Positions 43,256 to 55,076 of a stretch of DNA of 64,000 nucleotides are shown one piece after another. The number at the start of each line of letters is the position of its first letter. The stretch's first letter is position 1. A program made the position numbers and the translations under genes. Below the pieces are notes generated by a model, which was not told the DNA's origin, made no database searches, and saw only the letters and a program-made list of their open reading frames with translations. Location of the stretch: contig JAFFJZ010000029.1 in the NCBI GenBank assembly GCA_018340375.1, positions 1,612,001-1,676,000 of the forward strand, read 5' to 3'. The stretch comes from Gonatopus flavifemur (lineage: Eukaryota; Arthropoda; Insecta; Hymenoptera; Dryinidae).

Positions 43256-45066
43256 CAGGGTGATTCAAAATTCCCGCACTTTTTTTTGGGAGTAGATTCC
43301 TGATGAAATTCTAAAACGATTTGTCCTTTTGCACAATGCTCTCCGACGCATAATTTCCGAGATATAATTAATTAAAGTTGACTAATTATGAGGTGGATCC
43401 ATCGGTCATTCAGGAGCGTCATAACAGAACAAGAGAGGAAGGTGCTTGCAGAGGGCGCTCATACGATCAGCTGATCGGTATAATCGATACGATTTACCAA
43501 TATACAAATTGGTAAATTTCCTATGTAGAACGATTGAATTCGTCGACACTGTGGAAAAATTAATTATCGTCATGAATTCTTATCACGATATGCTGTAGGT
43601 GAAAGTTGTAATTTCAGTAATGATTTTTATTACGCAGACAAATGTAAAATAGTCTTATTACGTAGGGATAGGGATTCAAGTGGGAGAAAAAAGTATAACT
43701 ACTCGTTTTCAATCAGAATTTTCATGTAAAGAAGAAAACATGAGAATTTTCATTCATCCGATACCCAATTTGAACGGTTTGATTAGTAAGTTTAACACAA
43801 GAGATTGGATTCCGAATCCTGTATTCTGGTTGGTCGAGAATCAATGTATGTTAGATCAATCCTCGGCCGTTTCAAATGATTCTTCTGGAGAATGTGTTTT
43901 CGACTTATCCCAACCACAACATTGAACAATGATGAATTCATTCTAATTCACCCTTTTTACATCATTCGATGATTATAAAGGGTTTATCGAACGTTAATAA
44001 CTTACTTCAACTTGCAGAATCCATCAATTTTGACGAAAATACAAGGTGCGACATCGTATACGACCCAATCATTGCCCTTGATTGACATTGTAATCACATA
44101 CGGTTTGTTTAGCTTGAATCAACCATTCGTGATACGAATCAACCAATCAGGTGACAGCTCGAAACAGTTTCATTTAAAGCACATATGACTTCAAAGGGCA
44201 TATCGTTATTTCAAATGGAAAAAGAATTGTCTTTGAGGATTAACCAAATCCGTCCTTTTTAGGACGAATACATTTTCTGAACGTAGAAACGCGCTCGAAC
44301 TTGCACACAATTTGAATTAGATTTTGATTTAAACATAAATGATCTTGAGCGATCTCAAGTAAGTTATTAACGTTCGATAAACCCTTCATAATCATCGAAT
44401 GATGTAAAAAGGGTGAATTCGAATAAATTTATCATTGTTCAATGTTGTGGTTGGGATAAGTCGAAAACACATTCTTCAGAAGAATCATTTGAAACGGCCA
44501 AGGATTGATCTAACATACATTGATCCTCGACGAATCAGAATACAGGATTCGGAATCCAATCTCTTGTGTTAAACTTACTAATCAAACCGTTCAAATTGGG
44601 TATCGGATCAATTAAAATTCTCATGTTTTCTTCTTTACATGAAAATTCTGATTGAAAACGAGTAGTTATACTTTTTTCTCCCACTTGAATCCCTATCCCT
44701 ACGAAATAACACTATTTTACATTCGTCTGCGTAATAAAAATCATTACTGAAATTACAACTTTCACCTACAGCATATCGTGATAAGAATTCATGACAATAA
44801 TCAATTTTACCAATTTGTATGTTGGTAAATCGTATCGATTATACCAATCAGCTGATCGTATGAGCGCCCTCTGCAAGCACCTTCCTCTCTTGTTCTGTTA
44901 TGACGCTCCTGAATGACCGATGGATCCACCTCATAATTAGTCAACTTTAATTAATTATATCTCGGAAATTATGCGTCGGAGAGCATTGTGCAAAAGGACA
45001 AATCGTTTTAGAATTTCATCAGGAATCTACTCCCAAAAAAAAGTGCGGGAATTTTGAATCACCCTG
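43256..45066. mobile_element. 1.8-kb palindromic element, TA-flanked
   Basis: CAGGGTGATTCAAAATTCCC at the left and the inverted copy at the right, with TA directly outside both (43254-43255 and 45067-45068), which is the Tc1/mariner pattern. The arms are about 750 bases and close to identical, with a loop of about 350 bases (44010-44360). The 81-codon frame at 43680-43925 has no motif. No transposase. Short indels distinguish the arms (for example near 43540-43560 against 44790-44810). Confidence 0.83.
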
Positions 45067-45128
45067 TAAAAATTGATATAAAAGTTGAATACATGCTTGA
45101 TGATTTCAATGATGTTTTGATGAGGAAT

Positions 45129-45238
45129 TATTGATGATGATGATGATGATGAGGTGATGATGATAAAGATGATGATAAAGATGATGATAAATATGATGAT
45201 GAAAATGATGATGAAAATGATGATGAAGATGATTATGT
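45129..45238. repeat. (GAT)n microsatellite
   Basis: A run of GATGAT and AAGATGATGAT/AAAATGATGAT variants of 110 bases, next to the end of the palindrome. No coding value; the minus-strand frame over it is only isoleucine repeats. Confidence 0.85.
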
Positions 45239-45340
45239 ATGAATATGTATGTATGAATATTAATATATAAACATTCATGTGTGAATGTTTATCATAAGAA
45301 AGTTATTCTTGACTTTATCGTATATTATAAATTGTGTATA

Positions 45341-47147
45341 ATGCCTCGCAGAAAACTTCAACGTACAATTGAGGAAGAGGAAAAGTTTCAAAAATTGAGA
45401 GCCGAAAAAAATGCTGAAAGACAACGACGTTATGGACGCAATCTTGTTCTACGTCAAGTGACTACTGAACAGGGATTGCATCCACAGAGTTCATCAGCAG
45501 ATGCTCCACAAAGAAATCCTCACAATGCAGAATGCAGCAATGCCCAGCGGCAACACATGTATAGAAATCGCCTGAGAGGAATCAATCAAATGTGTCACAC
45601 GACTCGTAATTCATGTGAGTCAGATGAACATTATATCGGACCAATGAATGTTTCATGTTTACATTGCAATGCTCAACATTTTGAAGCCGAAAGAGTTTCA
45701 AATAAGGGTAATTCGTTCAATGACTGTTGTAATCATGGTGAGATACAACTTGATGAATTACCAGACCTTCCTCCCTATTTGCGGATTATTTGATGGAACT
45801 AATGAAAAGTCATCTGCATTTTATAACCGTATTCGAAGCTATAACAGTTCTTTTTCGTTTGCATCATTCAATGCCAATTTAGTTGGTAATATTACTCGGA
45901 AACGTGCTCCTTATTGTTTCAAAATACAGGGACAAATTTATTACCAAATTAATACTTCCCTATATCCTGCTCAAAACGAATCACCAAGTTATGGTCAACT
46001 TTTCATTTTTGATGCGAATGAAGCTATTGAGTATAGATCAAACTATGATCCTGAACTAGATTTGGATATCTTAGAACAGCTCGATAATTTGATGCGAAAT
46101 CATAATATTTTTGCTCAGTCATATGAGATGATGAGCCAAGAATTGAAAAGTCAACAGGAAATAATGCATGGAACAAATGACACTATTTCTAACGAATTAC
46201 ACTTATCATTTGTATTGAAATCAGGTATGGATAAAAATCGTTATAATATTCAGAGAGTTAATGAAGTGGCAGCCATTTTTTCTACATCTGCTGATGGAGT
46301 CATTCCTGAAACGTACGTTACTATACGTAACAAAAATACGAAAGAGTTGAAATTTGTAAGCACTATGAACCCAAATGTTGAACCGTGGGTTTATCCTTTA
46401 TTTTATCCTTACGGTACTCGAGAATGGCATCGGGTTTTACAAATGAAGACTAAAAATAAACGTGTTAGTAGAGCTGCTTATTTCAAGTATCGAATAGCTA
46501 TCCGCGACGGTTTCAATGCAATTCTTATGGGACGGCGATTATTTCAACAGTGGATTGTAGATTCTTATGTAAAAATTGAGAGAGATAGAATGAATTTTTT
46601 AATTCAGAATCAAAAAAATTTGCGAATCGATACTTATGCTGGGTTAAAAGATTGTTTAGAGAGTACAGCCAGTTATAACAATGCCAATATAGGAAAAGTT
46701 GTTATATTACCTGCAACGTACGTAGGTTCCCCTCGGAATATGATACAACATTATCAAGATGCAATGGAAATTTTACGTGAATATGGGAAACCTGACCTAT
46801 TCATTACTATGACATGCAATCCTCAGTGGCGTGGAATCCAAGAAAATCTTCCTGGTCAACAAGCGTCTGATAGACCTGACATTTGTGCTCGAGTGTTCAA
46901 CATTAAAAAGGATCATTTATTGGATATTATTGTTAAGCAAAAATATTTTGGTAATGTACAAGCTTATGTTTATGTGATTGAATTACAGAAACGAGGTTTA
47001 CCACATGTCCATTTGTTGGTCACCTTGAAACTGTATAGTAGAATCACAACTGCTTCTATTGTTGATGAACACATATCAGCAGAAATCCCAGATTATAATA
47101 CGATTTCTTGGATTGGTTCTTTTGAGGGGTTCTATATAATAACTTGA
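45341..47147 (+). pseudogene. Helitron Rep protein, truncated and frameshifted
   Basis: The frame from 45341 (MPRRKLQRTIEEEEKFQKLRAEKNAERQRRY) has the basic N-terminus of a Helitron protein, then CHLHCNAQHFEAE and CCNHGEIQLDELPDLP. A frameshift near 45785 moves to the frame that continues with IRSYNSSFSFASFNANL. The Rep domain follows: motif 1 FITMTCNPQW (about 46799-46828) and motif 2 GLPHVHLLVTL with the two metal-binding His (about 46995-47027). The stretch that should carry the catalytic Tyr and the helicase is missing, the frame ending at 47147. It is a 5' fragment of an animal Helitron. Confidence 0.88.
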
Positions 47148-47163
47148 CAGGCGGAAATTCTTG

Positions 47164-47304
47164 TAGAGGTGGGCGAATCTTGACGAATCGGATTTTCCGT
47201 ATAGAATGCTCATCAAGTTTCGATAAAAATTTTATAGAATTCGATAGAAATTAAACATTTTTTTTATACAAAAGAGTCGCTTCGTGAAGATTCGCCCACC
47301 TCTA
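47164..47304. mobile_element. 141-bp hAT MITE (TAGAGGTGGGCGAATC ends)
   Basis: The ends TAGAGGTGGGCGAATC and GATTCGCCCACCTCTA are exact inverted copies and an exact 8-bp duplication AATTCTTG flanks it (47156-47163 and 47305-47312). It lies 16 bases after the last Helitron codon. Confidence 0.9.
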
Positions 47305-47312
47305 AATTCTTG

Positions 47313-48227
47313 ATCACAGGAAAAAAATTGTGTTGAAAAACACTTAGGTTCATTTTTCAAGATATATCAAACAGTGCTTTCTTCAACTTTCGAATTCCAG
47401 TTTTGATCTTCACATCACGACGTGGACAATACTTCTATCGATTTTCAAATACTTGTCAAGTTATTACGGGCAACTTTTCAATCCAATTAGTTATTATATA
47501 ATTCTCATATACATAACTTACATAAATGATAAATTTTATGTATGAAAAAGTAAGAAAAAAGAACTGATTCAAGGAATCTGACTTGATTTTCGTATTCAAC
47601 ACATCATAATCAGTTCGCCTTAGTGTCCGAACCTCGAATCATGAAACGGCTGTAACCTGGGATATTGAAAGCACATTTTTATATAACAGTTCTTAGTGTT
47701 TTAAAGATCCTTTTTTTGACGAAATACAAAGATAATTGAGAGATATCATAATTTAAAGACTCTTTCTCAAATTAAGATGATATTTCAAAAACAAGAAAAA
47801 CTGCTATGTAACATACATATATTTTCGGAATGTAACAAGAATTTTTTACACAAAATCAAATCGATCCTGTTTGGAATGAATAGATCTCAGCGAATACACT
47901 AATGATCATCTGATTCTTTTATACTGGGAAATTTAATGGACTCTCATCGCTTTTTAACCCTTCACAATATTATTTTTTTTTACCGAAAATGCCCACTGTG
48001 GAAAAAGTGTCCGAAGTCATATACAATTGATAAAAAATTATTTCAAATTAATAAAAAATTATTTCAAATTAATAAAAATTATTTCAAATTTATATATAAA
48101 TTATATATGAAATTCTATATGATTTGGGGCTTTTTTCACATGGGTGACAATTGTTTCACACCGTTGGTGATTGTTGGAAGATATCTTATATGTGTTTTCC
48201 AGAATTTTCAGGATTTGCATCATAATA
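47313..48227. other. No recognisable gene
   Basis: AT-rich with poly-AAATTATTTC-like runs (48030-48090). No terminal repeat or coding evidence. Confidence 0.3.
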
Positions 48228-48797
48228 CAGGATGTACTTGAATGAATCATTCGCATTCCTGTAACATTTTCTACAGCCAAAAGGCAATAATTTCCTTTGT
48301 GGGAAAGGTTTATTTTTAGGTTTGGTTTTTGAAATACGAGCACTTTCAGATTCTTTTCAAATCCAAATCACTCAAAAGCACCATGTGCTACATACTTGAG
48401 CTTCACACCATTCGCCAAGTTAGAAAACAGCGGCTTCCTGGAATAAGAATTGGAGTATCTCATCATTTTTCAATTCGAAGTTATACCGGTTTGAATTTTT
48501 TTGACTCTTAGCCAATCAGAATTTAGCAACTTCAAATCGTTGTAGCTTCGGAAAAAAACAATGACAGGATGATTTGGCTTTTTTTCAAAGGTCCGCCGGT
48601 TTCCAACTTAGCGGATGGCGTCAAGTTCAGGTATGTAGCACACAATGCTTTTGAGTGATTTGAATTTGAAAAAAAATTCCCGAAGGGTCACATCTCAATA
48701 ACTGAGCCTCCAAAAGATATTCCCAAGCGGGTAATTGTTCCATTTTGGCTGCAGAATATGCCACAGAAATGTAAATGATGAATTCTGGGACACCCAG
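48228..48797. mobile_element. TA-flanked foldback, core family, copy 1
   Basis: A 570-bp palindrome with ends CAGGATGTACTTGAATGAAT and CTGGGTGTCCCAGAATTCAT (minus strand) and TA on both sides (48226-48227, 48798-48799). The interior carries the TGTGCTACATACTTGAGCTT block twice, inverted. The same block and layout are found at 50455-51020. Confidence 0.75.
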
Positions 48798-48933
48798 TAT
48801 AAGCGATGAGGTAACGGGTTGAAAATTTACATTCATCAAGTCGAGTCCATTTTCCACAGAACCTATTTTATTCAACACACAAATATTGAGGCATTGTCTG
48901 TATAAAATGTCTAAAATCATTTATTGTTGGTAG

Positions 48934-49213
48934 TCAATCCGATATACATCGAATTACAATCTTCAAACTGCATCAAGGCATTATCAGATGATTGCATCCC
49001 ATGGGAAGAATATTTAGAAGCAAATAAAACACCAGAAAATCACGATGATACTGTTGGTGAAGATGGTACTACTCCTCGAAAGGTATTATTGATTCATATT
49101 TTTTTCAATATCGATAATCAGTGAATAATATATTATGAACATGAAACTAATTGAAATTTATTTTCACATTGCAGAAGCAAAAATTAAATCAACTGATCTT
49201 GGAAGACGAATAA
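48934..49213 (+). pseudogene. Two terminal exons of an unidentified gene (candidate)
   Basis: Exon 1 (48934-49082) follows a GTAG acceptor and ends AAG|GTATTA; exon 2 (49175-49213) follows TTGCAG and closes with TAA. Joined in phase they read ...SDDCIPWEEYLEANKTPENHDD...TTPRKKQKLNQLILEDE. The product has no recognisable domain. It may be the tail of a host gene or of a transposon gene. The start of the gene was not found. Confidence 0.35.
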
Positions 49214-50454
49214 GGCTAATACTTCTGACGATTACCATGGAATGGACTATGACTTTTTTGATTTTGTTCAACTAGATCAGAAAATACAATATGGTACATG
49301 ACGATATTTTATATATTTTCGAAAAAGTGATATCTCGCGTATGAAAATCTGCAAAGTTATATATAATTTAAATAGAATTATATATTAATTGTGTGAAAAT
49401 TTTATTGAATTCTATATAAATTATATATAATTCTGAAAATTTTTCTACTCGGGATTGGCAAACGAATGAGAAACAGCAATACTGAAAATTATTCGCGAAT
49501 TGAATCGATATTGAGTTGATTATCATATTTTTTTAGTTTTGTTCAACTAAACCATAGAATACATTATGGTATGTAATAATATTCGGTATTATCTTTTACA
49601 AGTTGGTGCGTTTCCAAATTTTGGGAATCAATGATTATTTCATGAATTCGTATTTTTTTTCGGATCTTTTTATCAAACCATCAAATCTATATGTAATTAA
49701 CATATAATAAAAATATACATTATGTAAAATTATCAGTAATGTAAAATAAAAATATAATTTGGTTATATTCTTGTGTATTCTTGTATACAAAAAATAAAAC
49801 TTTTTGGATTCCTTTATTTAATTAATACAAATCCAACGTGAATAATAATGAACTACATACCTGAGATTGAACATTGCCGAAAACTCTGATTTCCCAATGA
49901 TTGCTGAAGACTAAACAATAAAATTGTGAAATTTGTTCACCTTTGGATGTTAAAATTTTACAATTTCATTATCTAGGTCTCAGGAATTATTGAAAAATTC
50001 AAAGTACTTGGTAATCCCCAATCTCAGGTATGTCATTGATTATTATTAATGTCAAATTTGTATGAAAATAATAATAATAATGAATAATTACGTCCATTGT
50101 GGGAAAAGTTCGTGCAACCTCGACTTAGTCATCCCCTACCTCTTAGATTTGAGTCCTGTCAAGGTTCATTGTCATTTCTCTTGGAGGAATTTTTCCGTTC
50201 TCGAATGGATTCTTTTCATTCCATTTGAAACGAATAACTATAGCAATCTTTTCAGTTTTCTTCTTCCTTATTATATCAAAATTATGTATAATGCAAATTT
50301 CGTTTTTCACTGCACACAAAAATGAATGAATCATTACAAGAAAGCTTCATATATATGCACAATGGAAGAACAAAAGTTGGAGGAAAATTACGGAATATAA
50401 TTTTCATTCTCCGATGTTATGCGCTGATTTATGTCACATAACAAATCATATATA
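49214..50454. other. No recognisable gene
   Basis: AT-rich sequence. A 45-base stretch at 49360-49440 repeats ATATAATT/TATATAAATTATA-type motifs. No gene, repeat with a second copy or terminal repeat was found. Confidence 0.3.
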
Positions 50455-51020
50455 AAGGCTGACTCAAGTCGAATAGATTATATTTGAGGAGTGCATTCTA
50501 CAGCCGGAATACAATAATTCCCCGTTTGAAAAAAATATTTTTGAGACTTAGTTTATAAGCCTCGAGATATAAGCATTTTTAGATTTTTTTTCCAATCCAA
50601 ATCATTCAAAAGCATTATGTGCTACATACTTGAGCTTCATACTATTCACTGAGTCAGAACACGGCGGATCTTTTGAGAAAAATCGAACTATCCGGTCATT
50701 TTTGGTTCCGGAGCTACAATGATTTAAAGTTGCTGAACTCTGATTGGGTGGAAATCTAAAAATTTCAAATTGCTATAACTTTGGATTGAAAAATGATGGG
50801 ACACTTCAACTTTTTTCCATAGATCCGCCGTTTTCCAACTTAGCGAATGGTATGAAGCTCAAGTATGTAGCACATAATACTTTTGAATGATTTGGATTGG
50901 AAACAAAAATCTGAAAATGCTCATATGTTGAAAACTAAGCCTCGAAAAATTTTTTTCCAAACGGGAAATTACTGCATTTTAACTGACCTCACATTCAATT
51001 ATCCGACTCGGTTCACCCTG
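50455..51020. mobile_element. TA-flanked foldback, core family, copy 2
   Basis: A 566-bp palindrome with right end CAGGGTGAACCGAGTCGGAT (minus strand) and a diverged left end AAGGCTGACTCAAGTCGAAT, with TA on both sides (50453-50454, 51021-51022). The inner arms share the TGTGCTACATACTTGAGCTTCA block with 48228-48797. Confidence 0.72.
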
Positions 51021-51875
51021 TATACACGAATAAGAATAAAACAGGATTGGAAAGACTACAATTTGTTTGATTACAACGTATTAATCCTTAAATGCACTTT
51101 GGAAAAGATGACGCGCGCGCCTAGCGCGCGCCAAGGAGTGCTAGTTGAGATAAATACTACGTTAGTTGACACGGACATTGTGTTAGTTAACTCAACTAAC
51201 GTAGTATTCATCTCAACTACTGTAAGTAGTTGCCGTAACTATTTTTCGTAGATGGTCCAAAATCGACTATGCGAGTAGCCATTGCAAGTATTTCTTTTTT
51301 TCCGTGTACTTTATATAAAATCCACGGACGTCGGATGCGTTCCTTACAATTTGCAGGGGGCATTGAATATATCGACGACGTTCTGACAAAAAGGCGTAAG
51401 TGCCACAAAAATACGAAATTCAGTTTTATATTCCGATCGAAAGCTCTCGGAAAGAGCTTTTGAATGGTATATAACACTCAATTCCGTATTTTTCCGGCGC
51501 TCACGCCTTTTTGTCAAAACCTCGTCGATATCAATATATGTATGGTAAAGTAGACGAAAGTCCATAACTGAATTTGCTGAATTTGAGGTGCAGAAAGAAG
51601 TAGTTTATTGTAAGTGCAAATTTTTACTTAAGTAAGCACAAGAAACAATCGCCGATGAAATGGAAGAAGTTGAATTTCAGTCACTTTTCACATTAAAACA
51701 CAGCCGAACTTTTTACAGTGTATTCCCACCATACTTACAGTATAACGTTTTAATAAGCTATATTTTATGTGAGTAATACAGCGAGACTTCCCAATAAGAA
51801 TGCTCACTCTCTTCCTCGCAAGGCAAAAATTATTGGGATGAGAAAGAAGGTGAGCTTTCTTATTGAGCGGGCTTA
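51021..51875. other. Unassigned, with two small inverted repeats
   Basis: Contains a hairpin at 51142-51219 (TAGTTGAGATAAATACTACG and its complement) next to a CG-rich GCGCGCGCC run (51107-51133), and a weaker one around 51340-51540 based on GACAAAAAGGCG/CGCCTTTTTGTC. No gene. Confidence 0.45.
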
Positions 51876-52031
51876 CCCACACAGCACAAAATATTTCGTG
51901 TATCTTTTCAGTGTGTATATTAAGTGTGTATATATAAGTGTGTATATCAAGTGTGTATATTATACATATAAAGTAACTGAATATAAAAATATATAGTATA
52001 GATATTCATTAGATATATAGTGCTATTTGGG
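51876..52031. mobile_element. CCC...GGG foldback, CCCACACAGCAC type
   Basis: CCCACACAGCACAAAATA at the left pairs with CCCAAATAGCACTATATA read from the right, with TA on both sides. It lies in the stretch before the EnSpm frame, perhaps in an intron. The interior has AGTGTGTATAT repeats. Confidence 0.65.
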
Positions 52032-52044
52032 TACTGTATTGCAG

Positions 52045-54583
52045 GTCTTTTCACAAAAGGTATAATTGGAAGTGATTTATATTCAGTTCGAGAAACAACC
52101 GATGTTCCTTCATCAGCCTCTAGAAACAAGGGTCCTTCGACAATGAATACATCTCTCGAAAGTGAAGAAGTTTAGATGGAGGTCGATCAAGTTCTGGAAA
52201 ATGAAGAAACAATTTTACAATCGCTCGACATTTCCAATGAAGGAATCGATGATGATTCCAGTATTGATAATGAACCACCGGACGATAAGAATTATGAAAG
52301 TGATGATGGCACAGCTTGGTTTTCCGAAAACCAAGAATATTCTACGCAAGAAGAAGGGGAATCTAGAAACAGTGAAATAATGTTCAAATCGTCTGGTCTC
52401 ACAGTACTAGCTGTATTAGATATGGTACAATGCCTAAGTCTACGCCACCATTTATCTGACGAAGCCAGGAATTCATTATTAGACTTCGTCAAAATTTTAG
52501 CGGGCCCTAAATTCGAAAATTTGAATGCTTCCAAGTATATCGTTGGGAAAATGTACAATCCACCCCCTACTATTACGCAGTACGTGTTTTATTGTCCACG
52601 GTGTAATTGCTCATTAGATAAGCTCCATAAAAATAAAATACGTCCTAATGATTACCGATCATGTGATCAGTGTGAAACAGAATATAAAATATCAATTGAT
52701 TCATCTCTCAACTACTTTTTGACGGTAGATGTTGAATACCAATTACGGAATTTATTTGAAAATAAGGATATATTAGAAACTATTTTGGATAATACTACAG
52801 CGATTAAAAATCGCATCCAACAAAATAAAAATGACGAAATATGTGATGTTTATGATGGCGAATTATATAAATCATTATATCATACAGTGGATAGTTGTTG
52901 CATACTATTAACTTTCAACTTTAACATTGACGGGGCACCAATATCCAAAAGTGGTAAAACTGGTATGTGGCCAATACAGTTAATAATTAACGAATTACCA
53001 CCGAAATTGCGATTCAGAAATGTTCTCTTAGCAGCGATCTGGACATCAAAATGTGAACCTTCACCAGCTTTTATGAATTCATATGTAGATTCGTTTATTA
53101 ACCAACTAAATAAACTTATGGATGAAGGAATTACGGTCACAACTGATGGAAGAAAAGCAGTTCGATTTATTCTCCGTCCACTTTGTGCTTGCGTAGACAC
53201 TGTAGGTCGTCCAATCATCCAAAATAGGATACAATTTAATGGCTACATGGGATGTAGTTGGTGCTATGCACACGGAGAATTTGTACATAATGCAATGCGT
53301 TATCCTTTTACGCAACAGGATCCCCCCTACGCACACATGCCAATTACATCACCAACATGACAGAACCGATGGACATGGGGAGAACTATTGATGGAGTGAA
53401 AGGATTTTCAACGATTTCTGAACTTGAAAACTTCGATGCTGTTTGGGGTTTGCCATTTGACTATCATTTGACAGTCTCGCGTCAAATGTGGACAATTTGG
53501 ACGAAGCGGACATCAGAGTGTGATGTGTATTTATCACAAAAAAATGGGGAGCACATCGATAATCGGTTGACTGGCATCAAGATGACCCATGAAATACATC
53601 AATTACCAAGATCGATGAAAGAACAACATCGCAAAGCTACAGAATGGCGATCATGGTTGCTCTTTCAGAGTATTCCATGCCTTTATGGAAGTTTGGATAG
53701 CGACGCTTTACGGTAATTTTCTCTCTTGATAAAAGTAACACATTCCCTTCTTTCCGAAAAGATTTCTAAAACAGATCTTGAGCAGCATGAAAAGGATCTC
53801 ATGACATTTGTGGCAGAAAGTGAGATAATATACGGGAAACGTGCTTGTACGTTTAATATGCACAGTTTGTTACACGTCATGCAGAATGTTAAGAAAAGTG
53901 GTTCATTATCTATGACTTCTACCTTGCCATTTAAAAATGGAATTTTTAAAATGAAACAAACTATAAGTGAATCAAAAGGGATAATGGAGCAAATAGTGAG
54001 AAGAACCTCGCAGAGAAATTCCCTAGAAATGAGAGTGAATTCCAGAAGCATAAACAAGGATGTAACTCCTTCAATCTTCTACAATAACCTTTTCAATCAC
54101 ACGAAAATAAGTACGAATTGTGTGGAGAGTGATGACGGATCAGTGTTATTGGCAGGACATACATATTTGGAGGAGTTCAATACACACCTCTTCAAGGAAT
54201 CACTCAATTTAGAGGAATCAGCGGGAGATCCCGAAATATACAATAGAATCATATACAAGGAGAGCGTATTTCATAGCTCATTGTATACTCGAAGCCGTAC
54301 AAGAATAGATAGATTTGTAGAATTACATTGTGGCAGTATAATAGAAATATTGTATTTTGTATACTTTTGTAATGCTTGCTACATCGTAGGGACGGAATAT
54401 GTAAAATCAGAGTTGTCGGATGAATGAGCTCATATACGACATATGTTTCGGATACGCAAAGATGAATGTGGAGATAATCAAGTCACCACGAGTGTGAAGA
54501 ATCTTAAGAGCAAAGTTATTTACATAAATGTAGAAGAACCTTCTTACATAAGTTATTTCCCCAATAAGTTTGAGATACAATAA
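52045..54583 (+). pseudogene. EnSpm/CACTA-type transposase
   Basis: After an acceptor at 52041-52044, a short frame (GLFTKGIIGSDLYS...) ends in TAG at 52173 and is followed at once by the main frame from 52176. Motifs of the CMC/EnSpm group in insects are FNFNIDGAPISKSGKTGMWPIQ (about 52912-52980), GCSWCYAHGEF, GFSTISELENFDAVWGLPFDYHL, LPRSMKEQHRKATEWRSWLLF, and TFNMHSLLHVMQN. The tail ...GTEYVKSELSDE continues past a TGA (54425-54427) through IRHMFRIRKDECGDNQ to TAA at 54581. A frameshift lies near 53350 and an in-frame stop at 53714. The fold and core are complete, so the damage is limited to those points. No CACTA ends found. Confidence 0.82.
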
Positions 54584-55076
54584 ACTTCTGTTTCGTCTCA
54601 AGTGATTCCTTGGTACTCGCTGATTTCCTTCTTCACCTTCGCTCTTCTTCCTTTCCATTGTCCTCTATTCCTCTCTCTCTCTCTCTCTCTCTCAATATGT
54701 TGCTCACGAAGTGAGGTATAAACCAAATAACAAAAGTTCCGAAAACTAGATCTCATTGAATCCTTTCGGAACCACCAAATGAATCACTGAGATGTCAGCA
54801 GAAGAGGTTCCTTGGAAACTTCAATTTGCCTTTTGTCATACTATATATTGTACTGTATATAATATGACAAACGGCAAATTGAATTCTCCAAGGACCCTAT
54901 TCCGCTGGCATTTCAGTGGAATTTCAATGGAACTCACAAATGTCCAACCAATCGAATTTTTTTTTAAATTCTTTGAGAACTCTTGGTATTCTAAAAGAGC
55001 TCTTCAAGAGTTCTTTTTTCAGAATTCATTTGGGATACTCGTGTGCTATCTGGGTGATGATATACGTTATCACCGA
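54584..55076. other. Short repeats, no gene
   Basis: Includes a (CT)n run (54672-54693) and a hairpin at about 54822-54880 formed by ATTTGCCTTTTGTCATA and its complement. The GGGATACTCGTGTGCTATCTGGG text at 55032-55054 resembles one end of the CCCAGATAACACACG family at 17319, without a partner I could find. Confidence 0.4.

Noticed and set aside
45027..45278. 83-codon minus-strand frame
   Set aside because: It is an isoleucine run translated from the GAT microsatellite.
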